From Candidatus Kurthia intestinigallinarum (GTDB lineage: Bacteria; Bacillota; Bacilli; Bacillales_A; Planococcaceae), in NCBI RefSeq assembly GCF_003991225.1, contig NZ_JTFC01000031.1, positions 372,001-436,000 on the forward strand: 64,000 bases of DNA. The letters are read 5' to 3'. Shown here one piece after another: positions 37,307 through 45,631 of the stretch. The translations under genes were made by a program, and so were the position numbers. The notes under the pieces are model-generated. The model was not told the origin of the DNA and did not search any database. It saw only the letters and a list, made by a program, of their open reading frames with translations. Within the stretch, counting starts at the first letter, position 1. Each line of letters begins with the position of its first letter.

Positions 37307-38293
37307 TTAATTCTCCTTTGAAATCGTAGAATCAATCGTTGCGCAGACATTATGTTTCACCATTTTCCGTGCTTGACGAATTGCACTGTAAAAACCTTGT
37401 GCATCTGATGAGCCATGCGCTTTAATAACTGGGGCCTTCAATCCAAATAATACCGCTCCACCATATTCTTTATAATCCATTTTATTTTTAATGGTTTTCA
37501 AGCTTGGTTTCATTAAAACCGCGGCTACTTTCGTTTTTGTTGATGACATAAAGCCCTCTTTTAATAAAGAGAACAATGCCCCAACAGACCCCTCGATTGT
37601 TTTTAATACCATGTTGCCAGTGAACCCATCTGTCACAACAACATCAGCGGCGTGATTTAATAATTCACGCGCTTCGACGTTACCGATAAAATTAATCGGT
37701 GCTTCTTTTAATAAATCAAAAGCATGTTTTGTTAAATCATTACCTTTTTTATCTTCTGTACCAATATTTAATAAACCTACAGTTGGGTTTTTTACGCCGC
37801 GCACTTGTTGCGCATAAATGCTGCCCATAATCGCATATTGTACAAGATTTTCTGGTTTAGCATCTGCATTCGCACCTAAATCAAGCATATCAAAACCAGC
37901 ATCATCCAATGTTGGTAATGTTGTTGATAATGCGGGGCGGTCAATGCCGTCAATACGACGAACAATAAATAAACCAGCTGCCATTAAAGCACCTGTATTC
38001 CCAGCAGATACACATGCTTCTACTTCACCATCAGCAACAGCTTGCGCCGCACGCACCATTGAAGCATCTTTTTTACGACGAACAGAGCGCACTGGCTCAT
38101 CTGTTCCTTCGATTACTTCTGTACAATGAATTACTTCTAAACGATTATGCTGTTTTAAAAAAGGTTTCATTTTCTCTTCGTCGCCATAAAGAACGATTTC
38201 TAAATCAGAAAAATCTTCAAGCGCTTTGTAGACACCTTCAATAATTTCTTTTGGCGCATTGTCGCCACCCATACCATCAATTGCAAATTTCAT
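37307..38293 (-). CDS. plsX: Phosphate acyltransferase PlsX
   Basis: 328 residues: [60 protein letters not shown] and [20 protein letters not shown]. It converts acyl-ACP to acyl-phosphate for PlsY, starting phospholipid synthesis. The open frame reaches 38356 inside fapR; the ATG at 38293 follows AAAGGTGAATAAA and gives the family start, next to the fapR stop (38295). Expected to be controlled by FapR from the operator upstream of fapR. Confidence 0.97.
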   Translation of the reverse strand: MKFAIDGMGGDNAPKEIIEGVYKALEDFSDLEIVLYGDEEKMKPFLKQHNRLEVIHCTEVIEGTDEPVRSVRRKKDASMVRAAQAVADGEVEACVSAGNTGALMAAGLFIVRRIDGIDRPALSTTLPTLDDAGFDMLDLGANADAKPENLVQYAIMGSIYAQQVRGVKNPTVGLLNIGTEDKKGNDLTKHAFDLLKEAPINFIGNVEARELLNHAADVVVTDGFTGNMVLKTIEGSVGALFSLLKEGFMSSTKTKVAAVLMKPSLKTIKNKMDYKEYGGAVLFGLKAPVIKAHGSSDAQGFYSAIRQARKMVKHNVCATIDSTISKEN

Positions 38294-38294
38294 T

Positions 38295-38864
38295 TTATTC
38301 ACCTTTACCTTTCGTACGGTACATTTCAAAATCTCCCGTAAACACTGTCGTACCATTTACTGTTGATGTCACACTTACAAATGTACGATTATTGTCATCA
38401 CGACTTGTTACAGTTGCTTTTGCAATAACGCGATCTCCTGCATGTACAGGGCGCGTGAATGATAACGTTGATTTAACAGTTAACGCTAAATCGTCATCAA
38501 TGACAGCGACCGCCAATGAATTTGCTTGTGCAAATAAATGGTGTCCTCGCGCAATATTATTACGCTGGAAAACATGATCCTCTGTCACATCAAAAATAGA
38601 CAATGCTCGTTCATCTAACTCGATATCAATAATCTCACCAATGATTTCATCGAGAGGTAAAGTTTTTACTTCATTTTCAAAATTATGTGCTGCTACGTCT
38701 TTAATGCGTTCGCGTAACTCGGGGATAGATAATTCCATACGGTCTAATCGGATTGTTTGAACACTAACATTAAATTTTGTTGCCAGTTGATCATCCGTAA
38801 TAAAAGGATTATCTTCAATAGTCTGTTTTAACAACTTTTGTCGTTCTTTTTTTGAATACTTCAT
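38295..38864 (-). CDS. fapR: Transcription factor FapR, repressor of fatty acid and phospholipid genes
   Basis: 189 residues. The N-terminal helix-turn-helix ([40 protein letters not shown]) and C-terminal hot-dog domain ([40 protein letters not shown]) match FapR, whose ligand is malonyl-CoA. The open frame reaches 38897, but that ATG would be only a few bases from the predicted transcription start inside the operator. The ATG at 38864 aligns with the B. subtilis start. The best ribosome binding site (AAAGGGAG) is 15 bases away, which is long. An in-frame ATT 9 bases upstream of the ATG would be better spaced, so the exact start is uncertain. Confidence 0.95.
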   Translation of the reverse strand: MKYSKKERQKLLKQTIEDNPFITDDQLATKFNVSVQTIRLDRMELSIPELRERIKDVAAHNFENEVKTLPLDEIIGEIIDIELDERALSIFDVTEDHVFQRNNIARGHHLFAQANSLAVAVIDDDLALTVKSTLSFTRPVHAGDRVIAKATVTSRDDNNRTFVSVTSTVNGTTVFTGDFEMYRTKGKGE

Positions 38865-38889
38865 CGTTTCAATATGCCGCTCCCTTTGT

Positions 38890-38908
38890 ATTAGCACTTG
38901 GTACTAAT
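38890..38908. promoter_or_regulatory. FapR operator
   Basis: ATTAGCACTTGGTACTAAT is a near-perfect palindrome matching the FapR box core (TTAGTAC...GTACTAA; here one base differs in the left half). It covers the predicted transcription start downstream of the fapR -10, consistent with autoregulation of fapR-plsX-fabD-fabG. Confidence 0.85.
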
Positions 38909-38911
38909 ATC

Positions 38912-38940
38912 AGTATATAAATATAAAAAGGAGAATGCAA
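38912..38940 (-). promoter_or_regulatory. Promoter of fapR-plsX-fabD-fabG
   Basis: Minus strand TTGCAT (38940-38935), 17-base spacer, TATACT (38917-38912). The -35 lies in the descending arm of the recG terminator, and the start site lies in the FapR operator. Confidence 0.8.
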
Positions 38941-38958
38941 GTATAAATTGCACTCTCC
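38925..38958 (-). terminator. Terminator of recG, overlapping the fapR promoter
   Basis: Minus strand GGAGAGTGCA and TGCATTCTCC pair (one mismatch) around 9 bases, followed by TTTTTATATT. It begins 5 bases after the recG stop, and its 3' arm supplies the fapR -35. Confidence 0.82.
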
Positions 38959-38962
38959 GCTT

Positions 38963-41011
38963 CTAATCAATGCGCTCACCCGTCATAACACCAGATTTTT
39001 CAAGTGATTCACGCAGTGGACCATACTCCTCGTCATGCCAAAATTCATCGGTATACAAAAGGTTGTTCGCATCGCGTCGTGCTGTTTCTAATGCTCGATA
39101 ATCATGAACTAAATCAGCCATTTTAAATTGTGGTATACCACTTTGTTTACGCCCAAAAAAGTCGCCCGGACCGCGAAGTTCTAAATCTTTTTCAGCAAGG
39201 CGGAATCCATCATTCGTTTCGGTCATAGAAATCATGCGTTCTTTTCCTTCTTCGCTTTTAGGATCCGCTACTAGTACACAATAAGATTGATGCTCCCCGC
39301 GCCCTACACGTCCTCTTAACTGGTGTAACTGTGCGAGGCCAAAACGCTCTGCATCATAAATAACCATAAACGTGGCATTTGGTACATTCACACCAACTTC
39401 GACAACGGTTGTTGATACGAGTACATTGATAGCACCTTCGCTAAATGACCGCATAACCGCATCTTTTTCATCGGCTGGTAAACGACCATGCATAAGTCCT
39501 ACTGTAAATTTATCAGCAAAAATAGTTTGTAGCTGCGCATGAAGCTCCACTGCATTTTGGACATCTAATTTATCCGACTCCTCAATCAATGGACAAATCA
39601 AATAAGCTTGACGTCCTGCTGCCAATTCCTGCTCCATACGTTGTAAGACTAGATTGAACTGCTCCGCTTTCAGCCAATTTGTTTCAATTACTTTTCGCCC
39701 TGCTGGCATCTCATCAATAATGGATACATCCATTTCGCCAAAAGCTGTAATCGATAATGTACGTGGAATAGGTGTCGCCGTCATAAACAACTGATCAGGA
39801 CTTTCTCCTTTTTCACGTAACACGCGCCGTTGGTTGACACCAAAGCGATGCTGTTCATCGGTAATCACAAGCCCTAATTTATGAAACGCAACATCTGGTT
39901 GGATCAATGCATGTGTACCAATTAACACATCAATGTCGCCAGTTGCTAAATCTGCTAATAATGCCCGACGTGCTTTTGCTTTCGTAGAACCAGATAATAA
40001 CTCAACACGAACATCAAATGGCTCTAGCCAGCTTCGTAAATTTTCTAAATGCTGTTCTGCTAAAATTTCAGTAGGAGCCATTAAAGCACCTTGAAATCCT
40101 GCTGTCACTACTGCATAAAGGCCACTCGCTGCAACGACGGTTTTACCCGAACCTACATCACCTTGTAGTAAACGGTTCATTCGTTGTGGTGTTAGCAAGT
40201 CCTTACAAATTTCATTAACAACACGTTTTTGCGCCCCTGTTAAATCATATGGTAGAGCCGCAAAAAATGTGCGTAATTTTTCAACATCATAGTGAATCGC
40301 TAAGCCAGCCTCGTCTTCACGACGTACTTTACGAAGCGCCTGCATCTTTAGCTGAAAGACGAGTAATTCCTCGTATACAAAGCGTCTACGTGCTTGCTTT
40401 GCATGCATCGCATTTTGAGGGAAATGCACGCCTTCTAATGCTTCATGAATTCCTAATAGCTTATATGACTCTCGCAATTTTCCTGGCAAAGTTTCCGGTA
40501 TCATGAATGCTACTTCATCTAATGCTTGTCTCATAAAATGACGGTATTTTTTTTGTGTTAATTTCCCTTTTAAGCTATAAACGGGTTCAAAATCTGCCTG
40601 TGCATCTTTCGGTCCAAAGTGAACTTGTGAACCACTAATTTGCTGACGGCCTTGATCCCATTTGCCAGTTACAGTAATAATCGCACCCGGCTTTAATTTA
40701 TTTTTTAAATATGCTTGATTAAAAAAAGATACGCGAATCAAATGGTTGCCTACAAGCATTTTAAATTGTAAGCGTGAACGACCTTTGCCCATAAACATGA
40801 CATTTGGTACACTTTCAACGCGTCCTTCCACTGTCACACGCTCATTGTGAGGGGTTTGTGCTAAATCTTTCAGTCGAAAATCTTCATGGCGAAACGGAAA
40901 TGTCATAATTAGTTCTTCTATTGTATGGACACCCATCTGTTCTAAATTTTCGGCAGCTGTCTTCCCAACACCCTTAAGCTCTGTAACAGGGCTTTTTAAA
41001 TCAATTGCCAC
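38963..41011 (-). CDS. recG: ATP-dependent DNA helicase RecG
   Basis: 682 residues. The N-terminal wedge/OB domain (VTELKGVGKTAAENLEQMGV; VTGKWDQGRQQISGSQVHFG) binds branched DNA. Helicase motifs are RLLQGDVGSGKTVVAASGLY, GALMAPTEILAEQHLENLRS, LVITDEQHRFGVNQRRVL, FMTATPIPRTLSITAFGEMD, VSTTVVEVGVNVPNATFMVI and QLRGRVGRGEHQSYCVLV. RecG remodels stalled forks and Holliday junctions. The start is a GTG at 41011 that overlaps the sdaAA stop. Length is normal. Confidence 0.98.
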   Translation of the reverse strand: MAIDLKSPVTELKGVGKTAAENLEQMGVHTIEELIMTFPFRHEDFRLKDLAQTPHNERVTVEGRVESVPNVMFMGKGRSRLQFKMLVGNHLIRVSFFNQAYLKNKLKPGAIITVTGKWDQGRQQISGSQVHFGPKDAQADFEPVYSLKGKLTQKKYRHFMRQALDEVAFMIPETLPGKLRESYKLLGIHEALEGVHFPQNAMHAKQARRRFVYEELLVFQLKMQALRKVRREDEAGLAIHYDVEKLRTFFAALPYDLTGAQKRVVNEICKDLLTPQRMNRLLQGDVGSGKTVVAASGLYAVVTAGFQGALMAPTEILAEQHLENLRSWLEPFDVRVELLSGSTKAKARRALLADLATGDIDVLIGTHALIQPDVAFHKLGLVITDEQHRFGVNQRRVLREKGESPDQLFMTATPIPRTLSITAFGEMDVSIIDEMPAGRKVIETNWLKAEQFNLVLQRMEQELAAGRQAYLICPLIEESDKLDVQNAVELHAQLQTIFADKFTVGLMHGRLPADEKDAVMRSFSEGAINVLVSTTVVEVGVNVPNATFMVIYDAERFGLAQLHQLRGRVGRGEHQSYCVLVADPKSEEGKERMISMTETNDGFRLAEKDLELRGPGDFFGRKQSGIPQFKMADLVHDYRALETARRDANNLLYTDEFWHDEEYGPLRESLEKSGVMTGERID

Positions 41012-41900
41012 TGTTCGCTACAGCTCCTCCAAAAATACGTTTTTCTAACCAGCGACCGGTTGGTGTAGCAGCCAATCCGCCTTGTGCCGTTTCACGTAGT
41101 GCAGAAGGCATCGTTTGACCAATTCGATACATGGCATCGATTACTTCATCTGTTGGAATGCGACTTTCAATCCCTGCTAATGCCATATCAGCAGCTACCA
41201 TTGCATTCGCTGCACCCATTGCATTACGCTTTACACAAGGTACTTCAACTAGCCCAGCTACAGGGTCACATACTAAGCCTAGCATATTTTTTAGTGAAAT
41301 GGAGAATGCATGTGCAGATTGTTGCGGTGTTCCACCTGCCATTTCAACAATTGATGCTGCCGCCATTGCAGCTGCTGAACCTACTTCCGCTTGGCAACCA
41401 CCCGCCGCACCTGAAATAGACGCATTATTTGCGACAACAAAACCAAATGCACCTGCTGTAAATAAAAAACGTACCATTTGTTCATGCGTAGGATTTAATT
41501 TATTTTTAACCGCAAATAACACACCCGGTACAACCCCTGCTGAGCCTGCTGTTGGTGTGGCGCAAATCATGCCCATCGCGGCGTTTACTTCGTTCGTTGC
41601 AACAGCTTTGCTAACAGCATCTAATAAGAAATCTCCGCTCAATCCTTTACCAGACTGAATGTATTTTTGCATTAATACAGCATCGCCACCTGTTAGACCA
41701 GTAACCGATGTGACACCTTTTAATCCACGTTCAATTGCTTGGTCCATAACTTCTAAGTTACGTTCCATTTGGGTAAAAATTTCTTCACGCGTACGTTCAG
41801 ACATCCCCATCTCTTGCTCAATCATAATCTCTGATAATAATTTATTTTCATTTTCTGCGCGTTCGACTAATTCACGAACGTTACGAAATAACACTTCCAT
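41001..41900 (-). CDS. sdaAA: L-serine dehydratase, iron-sulfur-dependent, alpha subunit
   Basis: 299 residues containing the catalytic and cluster-binding half of the enzyme that converts serine to pyruvate and ammonia. Cysteines likely to bind the 4Fe-4S cluster are in MGMICATPTAGSAGVVPGVL, ISGAAGGCQAEVGSAAAMAA and NMLGLVCDPVAGLVEVPCVK. An ATG at 41906 abuts AGGAGG; the ATG at 41900 (MEVLFRNV) is 7 bases away and is chosen. It follows sdaAB by 11 bases, and its 3' end overlaps recG. Confidence 0.96.
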   Translation of the reverse strand: MEVLFRNVRELVERAENENKLLSEIMIEQEMGMSERTREEIFTQMERNLEVMDQAIERGLKGVTSVTGLTGGDAVLMQKYIQSGKGLSGDFLLDAVSKAVATNEVNAAMGMICATPTAGSAGVVPGVLFAVKNKLNPTHEQMVRFLFTAGAFGFVVANNASISGAAGGCQAEVGSAAAMAAASIVEMAGGTPQQSAHAFSISLKNMLGLVCDPVAGLVEVPCVKRNAMGAANAMVAADMALAGIESRIPTDEVIDAMYRIGQTMPSALRETAQGGLAATPTGRWLEKRIFGGAVANSGN

Positions 41901-41911
41901 CTTCATTCCTC

Positions 41912-42580
41912 CTAGCTATTTTTGATACGTGATACTTGCGTAATATTCGGTAGTCTTTCTAGCTCATTTAAAATATCTTCATGTAGATTTTGATCGACTT
42001 CAATGACCATTAAAGCCATCGTACCGCGTTCTTTCCGTGACACTTCCATATGTCCAATATTAATCTGATGGCTCGCTAGACATACAGCCACATGTGCGAC
42101 AACACCTGCACGGTCATTATGCACGACTAAAATAGCGGGCATACCACCTGACATACGTAAACGGAAACCATTTAATTCCGTAATTTCAATGGCACCACCA
42201 CCAATTGAAATTCCGCACATCGACATTTCGTTTCCTTCTTCATCTCCTAAAATAATACGTGCTGTATTCGGATGCTCTGAAGCACCTGTTTCAGGAATAA
42301 ATTCAAATGTTAAACCAACCTTTTCTGCTTCGTCAAAAGATGTTTTAATGCGCTCATCGTATGTTTCATAGTCTAATAAGCCACCAATAATTGCGACATC
42401 GGTACCATGACCCTTATACGTTTCCGCAAATGAGCCATATAAATGTATTTTTGCCCATGTTGGTTGTTTACCAAATAAATCTCGTGCTACGCGACCAATT
42501 CGCGCTGCTCCTGCTGTATGGGACGAAGAAGGCCCAATCATAACAGGACCAATAATGTCAAAAACGGATGAAAACTTCAT
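41912..42580 (-). CDS. sdaAB: L-serine dehydratase, iron-sulfur-dependent, beta subunit
   Basis: 222 residues. N-terminal substrate-side domain MKFSSVFDIIGPVMIGPSSS then HTAGAARIGRVARDLFGKQP, and a C-terminal ACT domain (GMPAILVVHNDRAGVVAHVA and TMALMVIEVDQNLHEDILNE) thought to bind an allosteric ligand. Works with SdaAA. Start ATG at 42580 with AAAGGGGGA upstream. Confidence 0.97.
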   Translation of the reverse strand: MKFSSVFDIIGPVMIGPSSSHTAGAARIGRVARDLFGKQPTWAKIHLYGSFAETYKGHGTDVAIIGGLLDYETYDERIKTSFDEAEKVGLTFEFIPETGASEHPNTARIILGDEEGNEMSMCGISIGGGAIEITELNGFRLRMSGGMPAILVVHNDRAGVVAHVAVCLASHQINIGHMEVSRKERGTMALMVIEVDQNLHEDILNELERLPNITQVSRIKNS

Positions 42581-42618
42581 TCGTAGTCCCCCTTTAGTAA
42601 ATAAGTAATTGTAGTATC

Positions 42619-42647
42619 ATTTTATCCTATTCAAGTCATAAACCCAA
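42619..42647 (-). promoter_or_regulatory. Candidate promoter of sdaAB-sdaAA-recG
   Basis: Minus strand TTGGGT (42647-42642), 17-base spacer, TAAAAT (42624-42619), about 39 bases before sdaAB. Confidence 0.5.
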
Positions 42648-42652
42648 CATTT

Positions 42653-42674
42653 ATGCAATTGGGAACGATTGCAT
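42653..42674. promoter_or_regulatory. Inverted repeat upstream of the sdaAB promoter
   Basis: ATGCAAT and ATTGCAT are exact complements around TGGGAACG, 5 bases upstream of the -35. The size and placement suit an operator; the binding protein is unknown. Confidence 0.35.
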
Positions 42675-42791
42675 TTTACTATTTTGTCCGACTAAATAAG
42701 ACATGCCAGAAAAAAAACGCAAAATAGTGTTGTACAAGGCGTGTAAGATGCGTTTTCACGGTGTACATTACGAGGAAAATTTTTCATAAAA

Positions 42792-42925
42792 AAGAGGCTG
42801 GGACAAAACGTTGCATTTTCCTTTTTTAGTGTTCGCAACGAAAAACCGGAACCGCGCCACAGCACGATTCCGGTTTTTCTTATGCTCCTATGAGAGGTTG
42901 TTTTACATGTATGTCCTAGCCTCTT
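42792..42925. repeat. Dispersed palindromic repeat, copy 2
   Basis: 134 bases bounded by AAGAGGCTGGGACA (42792-42805) and its complement with one mismatch (42912-42925). Central hairpin 42841-42878 (AAAAACCGGAACCGCGC paired with a complementary arm through two G-U positions). Same orientation as copy 3. It begins 14 bases after the fakA stop and probably serves as its terminator. Confidence 0.88.
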
Positions 42926-42939
42926 CAATAGTTACTCGA

Positions 42940-44583
42940 TTATTCAACTGAGATGATGTAAGGATATACCGGTTGTTTACCGTTATGTACTTCCACTTCT
43001 ACATCTTCATAATTTGCTTCAATAAATCCTGTTAGTTGAGCTAATTGTTGTTGTGTCGTATTTTGACCATAAAGGATTGTAACGATTTCAGAATCTTCAT
43101 CGATTACTTTTTTCACTGCTTCTTCTGCAGCTTCCTCTAATGTTTTAACAGACGCCACAATTTTACCTTCAACCATTGCCATGAAATCATCTGTGTGAAT
43201 TTCAACGCCATCGATTGATGTATCACGAACTGCTGTTGTAATTTGTGCGGTTGAAACGCCCGCAAATGCGCGTGTCATTGCTTCAGCATTTTCTTCTACT
43301 GATGCCTCTGGGTTAAATGCTAAAATAGCGCTCATACCTTGAGGGATTGTTTTCGTTGCAACAACAGCAGCTGGAATATCTAATAATTCAACCGCTTGTT
43401 CTGCAGCCATCACAATGTTTTTATTATTTGGTAAAATTAATACTTTTTCAGCGCCAACTTCTTTAATTGCATTAACGATATCTTCTGTAGATGGGTTCAT
43501 TGTTTGACCACCCTCGATAACATATGATGCACCAACGCTTTCAAGTAATTCTTTTACCCCTTCACCTAGTGCTACTGTAACGATTGCATAAGGTACTTTT
43601 TTCACTTCTTTTGCTGCTGTAGGTTTTTCGTCACCTACGATAGCTGTATGTTGTAAACGCATGTTATCTACTTTGATCTTCACAAGGCTACCATATTGGT
43701 GACCGTATGAAATAACGTCACCTGGTGTTTCAGAGTGAACGTGAATTTTAACGACTTCATCATCGGCAATCACTAATAATGAATCCCCAAATTTGCTCAT
43801 TTCTTCACGGAATTGTTCTTCGTTGAATGGACGTTTGTCTTCCTCGAAGCGTACCATGAACTCTGTGCAATAACCGTAAACGATTGCTGAAGTATCCATG
43901 AAATCTTGTACACGATGGTGCTCAGCATTTACTAAATCATCTAAAGAAGATTCAATTTTCGCTGGTAACTCTTCGCCTTTTAAACTAGCAACAAAGCCTT
44001 CATATACAAATACTAGACCTTGGCCGCCACTATCGACAACACCAACTTCTTTTAAGACTGGTAACAGGTCTGGTGTTTTGTCTAAAGCGACTTTAGCAGC
44101 TGCTAAAACTTCTTCCATTAACACAATAATATCGTCTTCTGTTTCAGCTACTTCAACAGCTTTTTCACCTGCTAAACGGGCAACCGTTAAAATTGTCCCT
44201 TCTGCAGGTTTCATCACTGCTTTATAGGCTGTTTGAACACCATAGTTTAATGCATTTGCAAATGTCTTTGTTGTTAATGTTTCTTCTTTCTCAACCGCTT
44301 TACCGAATCCTCGGAATAATTGTGAAAGAATAACGCCTGAATTTCCGCGTGCGCCCATTAATAAACCTTTTGATAAGGCTTGTGATACTGCACCAATATT
44401 TTCTGTGACATTGTTTGCTACTTCTTTAGCACCTGATGTCATCGAAAGATTCATATTTGTACCTGTATCACCATCTGGTACTGGGAATACATTTAGTGAA
44501 TCTACGTAATCTGCGTTTTGAGATAAATGATGTGCTCCAAGTTGCACCATTTCCGCAAATTTAATGCCGTCTAATGACTTCAT
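42940..44583 (-). CDS. fakA: Fatty acid kinase catalytic subunit FakA (DhaK/DhaL family, YloV)
   Basis: 547 residues. The N-terminal DhaL-type ATP-binding domain has SLNVFPVPDGDTGTNMNLSM, GLLMGARGNSGVILSQLFRG and GVVDSGGQGLVFVYEGFVAS. The middle and C-terminal parts (YAIVTVALGEGVKELLESVG, KVLILPNNKNIVMAAEQAVE, TIPQGMSAILAFNPEASVEE) are the FakA core shared with YloV. FakA phosphorylates FakB-bound exogenous fatty acids; FakB is not in the window. ATG at 44583 with AAGAGGAGG, 17 bases after the Asp23 gene. Confidence 0.95.
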   Translation of the reverse strand: MKSLDGIKFAEMVQLGAHHLSQNADYVDSLNVFPVPDGDTGTNMNLSMTSGAKEVANNVTENIGAVSQALSKGLLMGARGNSGVILSQLFRGFGKAVEKEETLTTKTFANALNYGVQTAYKAVMKPAEGTILTVARLAGEKAVEVAETEDDIIVLMEEVLAAAKVALDKTPDLLPVLKEVGVVDSGGQGLVFVYEGFVASLKGEELPAKIESSLDDLVNAEHHRVQDFMDTSAIVYGYCTEFMVRFEEDKRPFNEEQFREEMSKFGDSLLVIADDEVVKIHVHSETPGDVISYGHQYGSLVKIKVDNMRLQHTAIVGDEKPTAAKEVKKVPYAIVTVALGEGVKELLESVGASYVIEGGQTMNPSTEDIVNAIKEVGAEKVLILPNNKNIVMAAEQAVELLDIPAAVVATKTIPQGMSAILAFNPEASVEENAEAMTRAFAGVSTAQITTAVRDTSIDGVEIHTDDFMAMVEGKIVASVKTLEEAAEEAVKKVIDEDSEIVTILYGQNTTQQQLAQLTGFIEANYEDVEVEVHNGKQPVYPYIISVE

Positions 44584-44600
44584 TGATTTAGTTCCTCCTC

Positions 44601-44975
44601 TTAATCGTTCGCTACTCGAACACCTTGCACATAAACATTTACTGAATTAACAGCCATGCCTAATGTTGTATCAAGTGTATATTTTACTTTTGATTGGACT
44701 TGATAAGCTACTTCTGAAATTTTTGTACCATAGCTAACGATTACATACATGTCTATATGTAAATTTTTATTTTCATCTTCGCCGTCTTGACGTACTAGTA
44801 CGCCACGTGCAAAGTTTTCTTTACGTAAAATATCTGTTAATCCATCACGAATTTGATGCTTACTTGCCATGCCGACAATTCCGTAACATTCGATTGCAGC
44901 TCCTCCAGCAATTTGTGCTACAACATCATTTGCGATATCAATATGACCGAATTCATTTGTAATTTCTACTGACAT
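44601..44975 (-). CDS. yloU: Asp23/Gls24 family envelope stress protein (YloU)
   Basis: 124 residues: EITNEFGHIDIANDVVAQIA, GGAAIECYGIVGMASKHQIR, DMYVIVSYGTKISEVAYQVQ and VNSVNVYVQGVRV define the Asp23 family (alkaline-shock protein 23-like), cytoplasmic proteins near the membrane linked to envelope homeostasis. Always next to fakA/yloV in Bacillales; functional link unknown. Start ATG at 44975 after AGGGGG. Confidence 0.95.
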   Translation of the reverse strand: MSVEITNEFGHIDIANDVVAQIAGGAAIECYGIVGMASKHQIRDGLTDILRKENFARGVLVRQDGEDENKNLHIDMYVIVSYGTKISEVAYQVQSKVKYTLDTTLGMAVNSVNVYVQGVRVAND

Positions 44976-45029
44976 GATATGGCCCCCTGTCTAAAATTAA
45001 CTTCACTTTATTGTACTATACAAAATCTT

Positions 45030-45058
45030 ATTATAAAAGATTCCGCTGTATTCGTCCA
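45030..45058 (-). promoter_or_regulatory. Promoter of yloU-fakA
   Basis: Minus strand TGGACG (45058-45053), 17-base spacer, TATAAT (45035-45030), about 55 bases before yloU; divergent from rpmB. Confidence 0.65.
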
Positions 45059-45114
45059 TTTTTGCACAAAACATAGTGTAAAGGTTTTTTTCTTGAAAGT
45101 CTAGGATTTAGTTA

Positions 45115-45143
45115 TTGCAAAGTGCCAATCTGTATGTTAAATT
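45115..45143 (+). promoter_or_regulatory. Promoter of rpmB
   Basis: Plus strand TTGCAA (45115-45120), 17-base spacer ending in a TGT extended element, TAAATT (45138-45143). A second possible -10, TATAGT, lies at 45146-45151. About 68 bases before rpmB. Confidence 0.55.
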
Positions 45144-45210
45144 ATTATAGTATGTGAAATACCGAAGTGAAACACACTCTTTCAACTTCTTAAATGAGGA
45201 GGAAATTAAT

Positions 45211-45399
45211 ATGCCTAAACAATGCGTAATTACTGGACGTAAATCTCGTTCTGGTAACAACCGTTCACACGCTATGAACGCTTCTAAACGTACTTGGGGT
45301 GCAAACTTACAAAAAGTTCGTATCTTAGTAAACGGCAAACCTAAACGTGTTTGGGTTTCTGCACGTGCACTTAAATCAGGTAAAGTTGAACGCGTATAA
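45211..45399 (+). CDS. rpmB: 50S ribosomal protein L28
   Basis: 62 residues: [40 protein letters not shown] and [17 protein letters not shown]. The zinc-type cysteines of some L28 forms are mostly missing (only Cys5), the C-minus type. It is one of only two complete genes on the plus strand here, divergent from yloU, as in B. subtilis. Start ATG at 45211 with GAGGAGGAAATTAAT; an upstream in-frame ATG has no ribosome binding site. Confidence 0.98.
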   Translation: MPKQCVITGRKSRSGNNRSHAMNASKRTWGANLQKVRILVNGKPKRVWVSARALKSGKVERV

Positions 45400-45416
45400 T
45401 TTTTAGCGCTGTCGAG

Positions 45417-45445
45417 ACACCTTGCTATAGCAAGGTGTTTTTTTG
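45417..45445 (+). terminator. Terminator of rpmB
   Basis: ACACCTTGCT and AGCAAGGTGT form a perfect stem with a two-base turn, followed by TTTTTTG on the plus strand, 18 bases after the rpmB stop. Confidence 0.92.
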
Positions 45446-45455
45446 TACAAACAAA

Positions 45456-45597
45456 AAGAAGAGGCTGGGACAAAACACGTCATTTTCCTTTTTTAGCGTT
45501 CGCAACGAAAAACCGGAACCGTGCCACAGCGCGATTCCGGTTTTTCTTATGCTCCTATGAGAGGTGATTTCTACACGTATGTCAAAGCATCTTTTCT
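45456..45597. repeat. Dispersed palindromic repeat, copy 3
   Basis: About 142 bases. The left end AAGAAGAGGCTGGGACA (45456-45472) is identical to that of copy 1; the right end (near 45580-45597) is degenerate. Central hairpin 45508-45545 (AAAAACCGGAACCGTGC and partner). It lies between the convergent ends of rpmB and thiN and could terminate thiN transcription. Open frames through it are considered spurious. Confidence 0.85.
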
Positions 45598-45631
45598 TAT
45601 ACTCATCAATTTTAATTAGATTTCTTTTTGT

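Larger units (their letters stand above)
42581..42791. other. Gene-free region upstream of sdaAB
   Basis: With the adjacent repeat this makes a 359-base stretch without a gene. It contains the sdaAB promoter candidate (42619-42647) and an inverted repeat ATGCAAT/ATTGCAT (42653-42674). Nothing protein-coding is supported; a minus-strand open frame from 42928 runs through the repeat and has no ribosome binding site. Confidence 0.6.

Noticed and set aside
42692-42928. 78-codon minus-strand open frame between fakA and sdaAB
   Set aside because: Mostly encoded by repeat copy 2; no ribosome binding site, and the composition is unlike its neighbours.
45108-45473. 121-codon minus-strand open frame opposite rpmB
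   Set aside because: It is the complement of rpmB, its promoter and terminator; rpmB is unmistakable on the plus strand.
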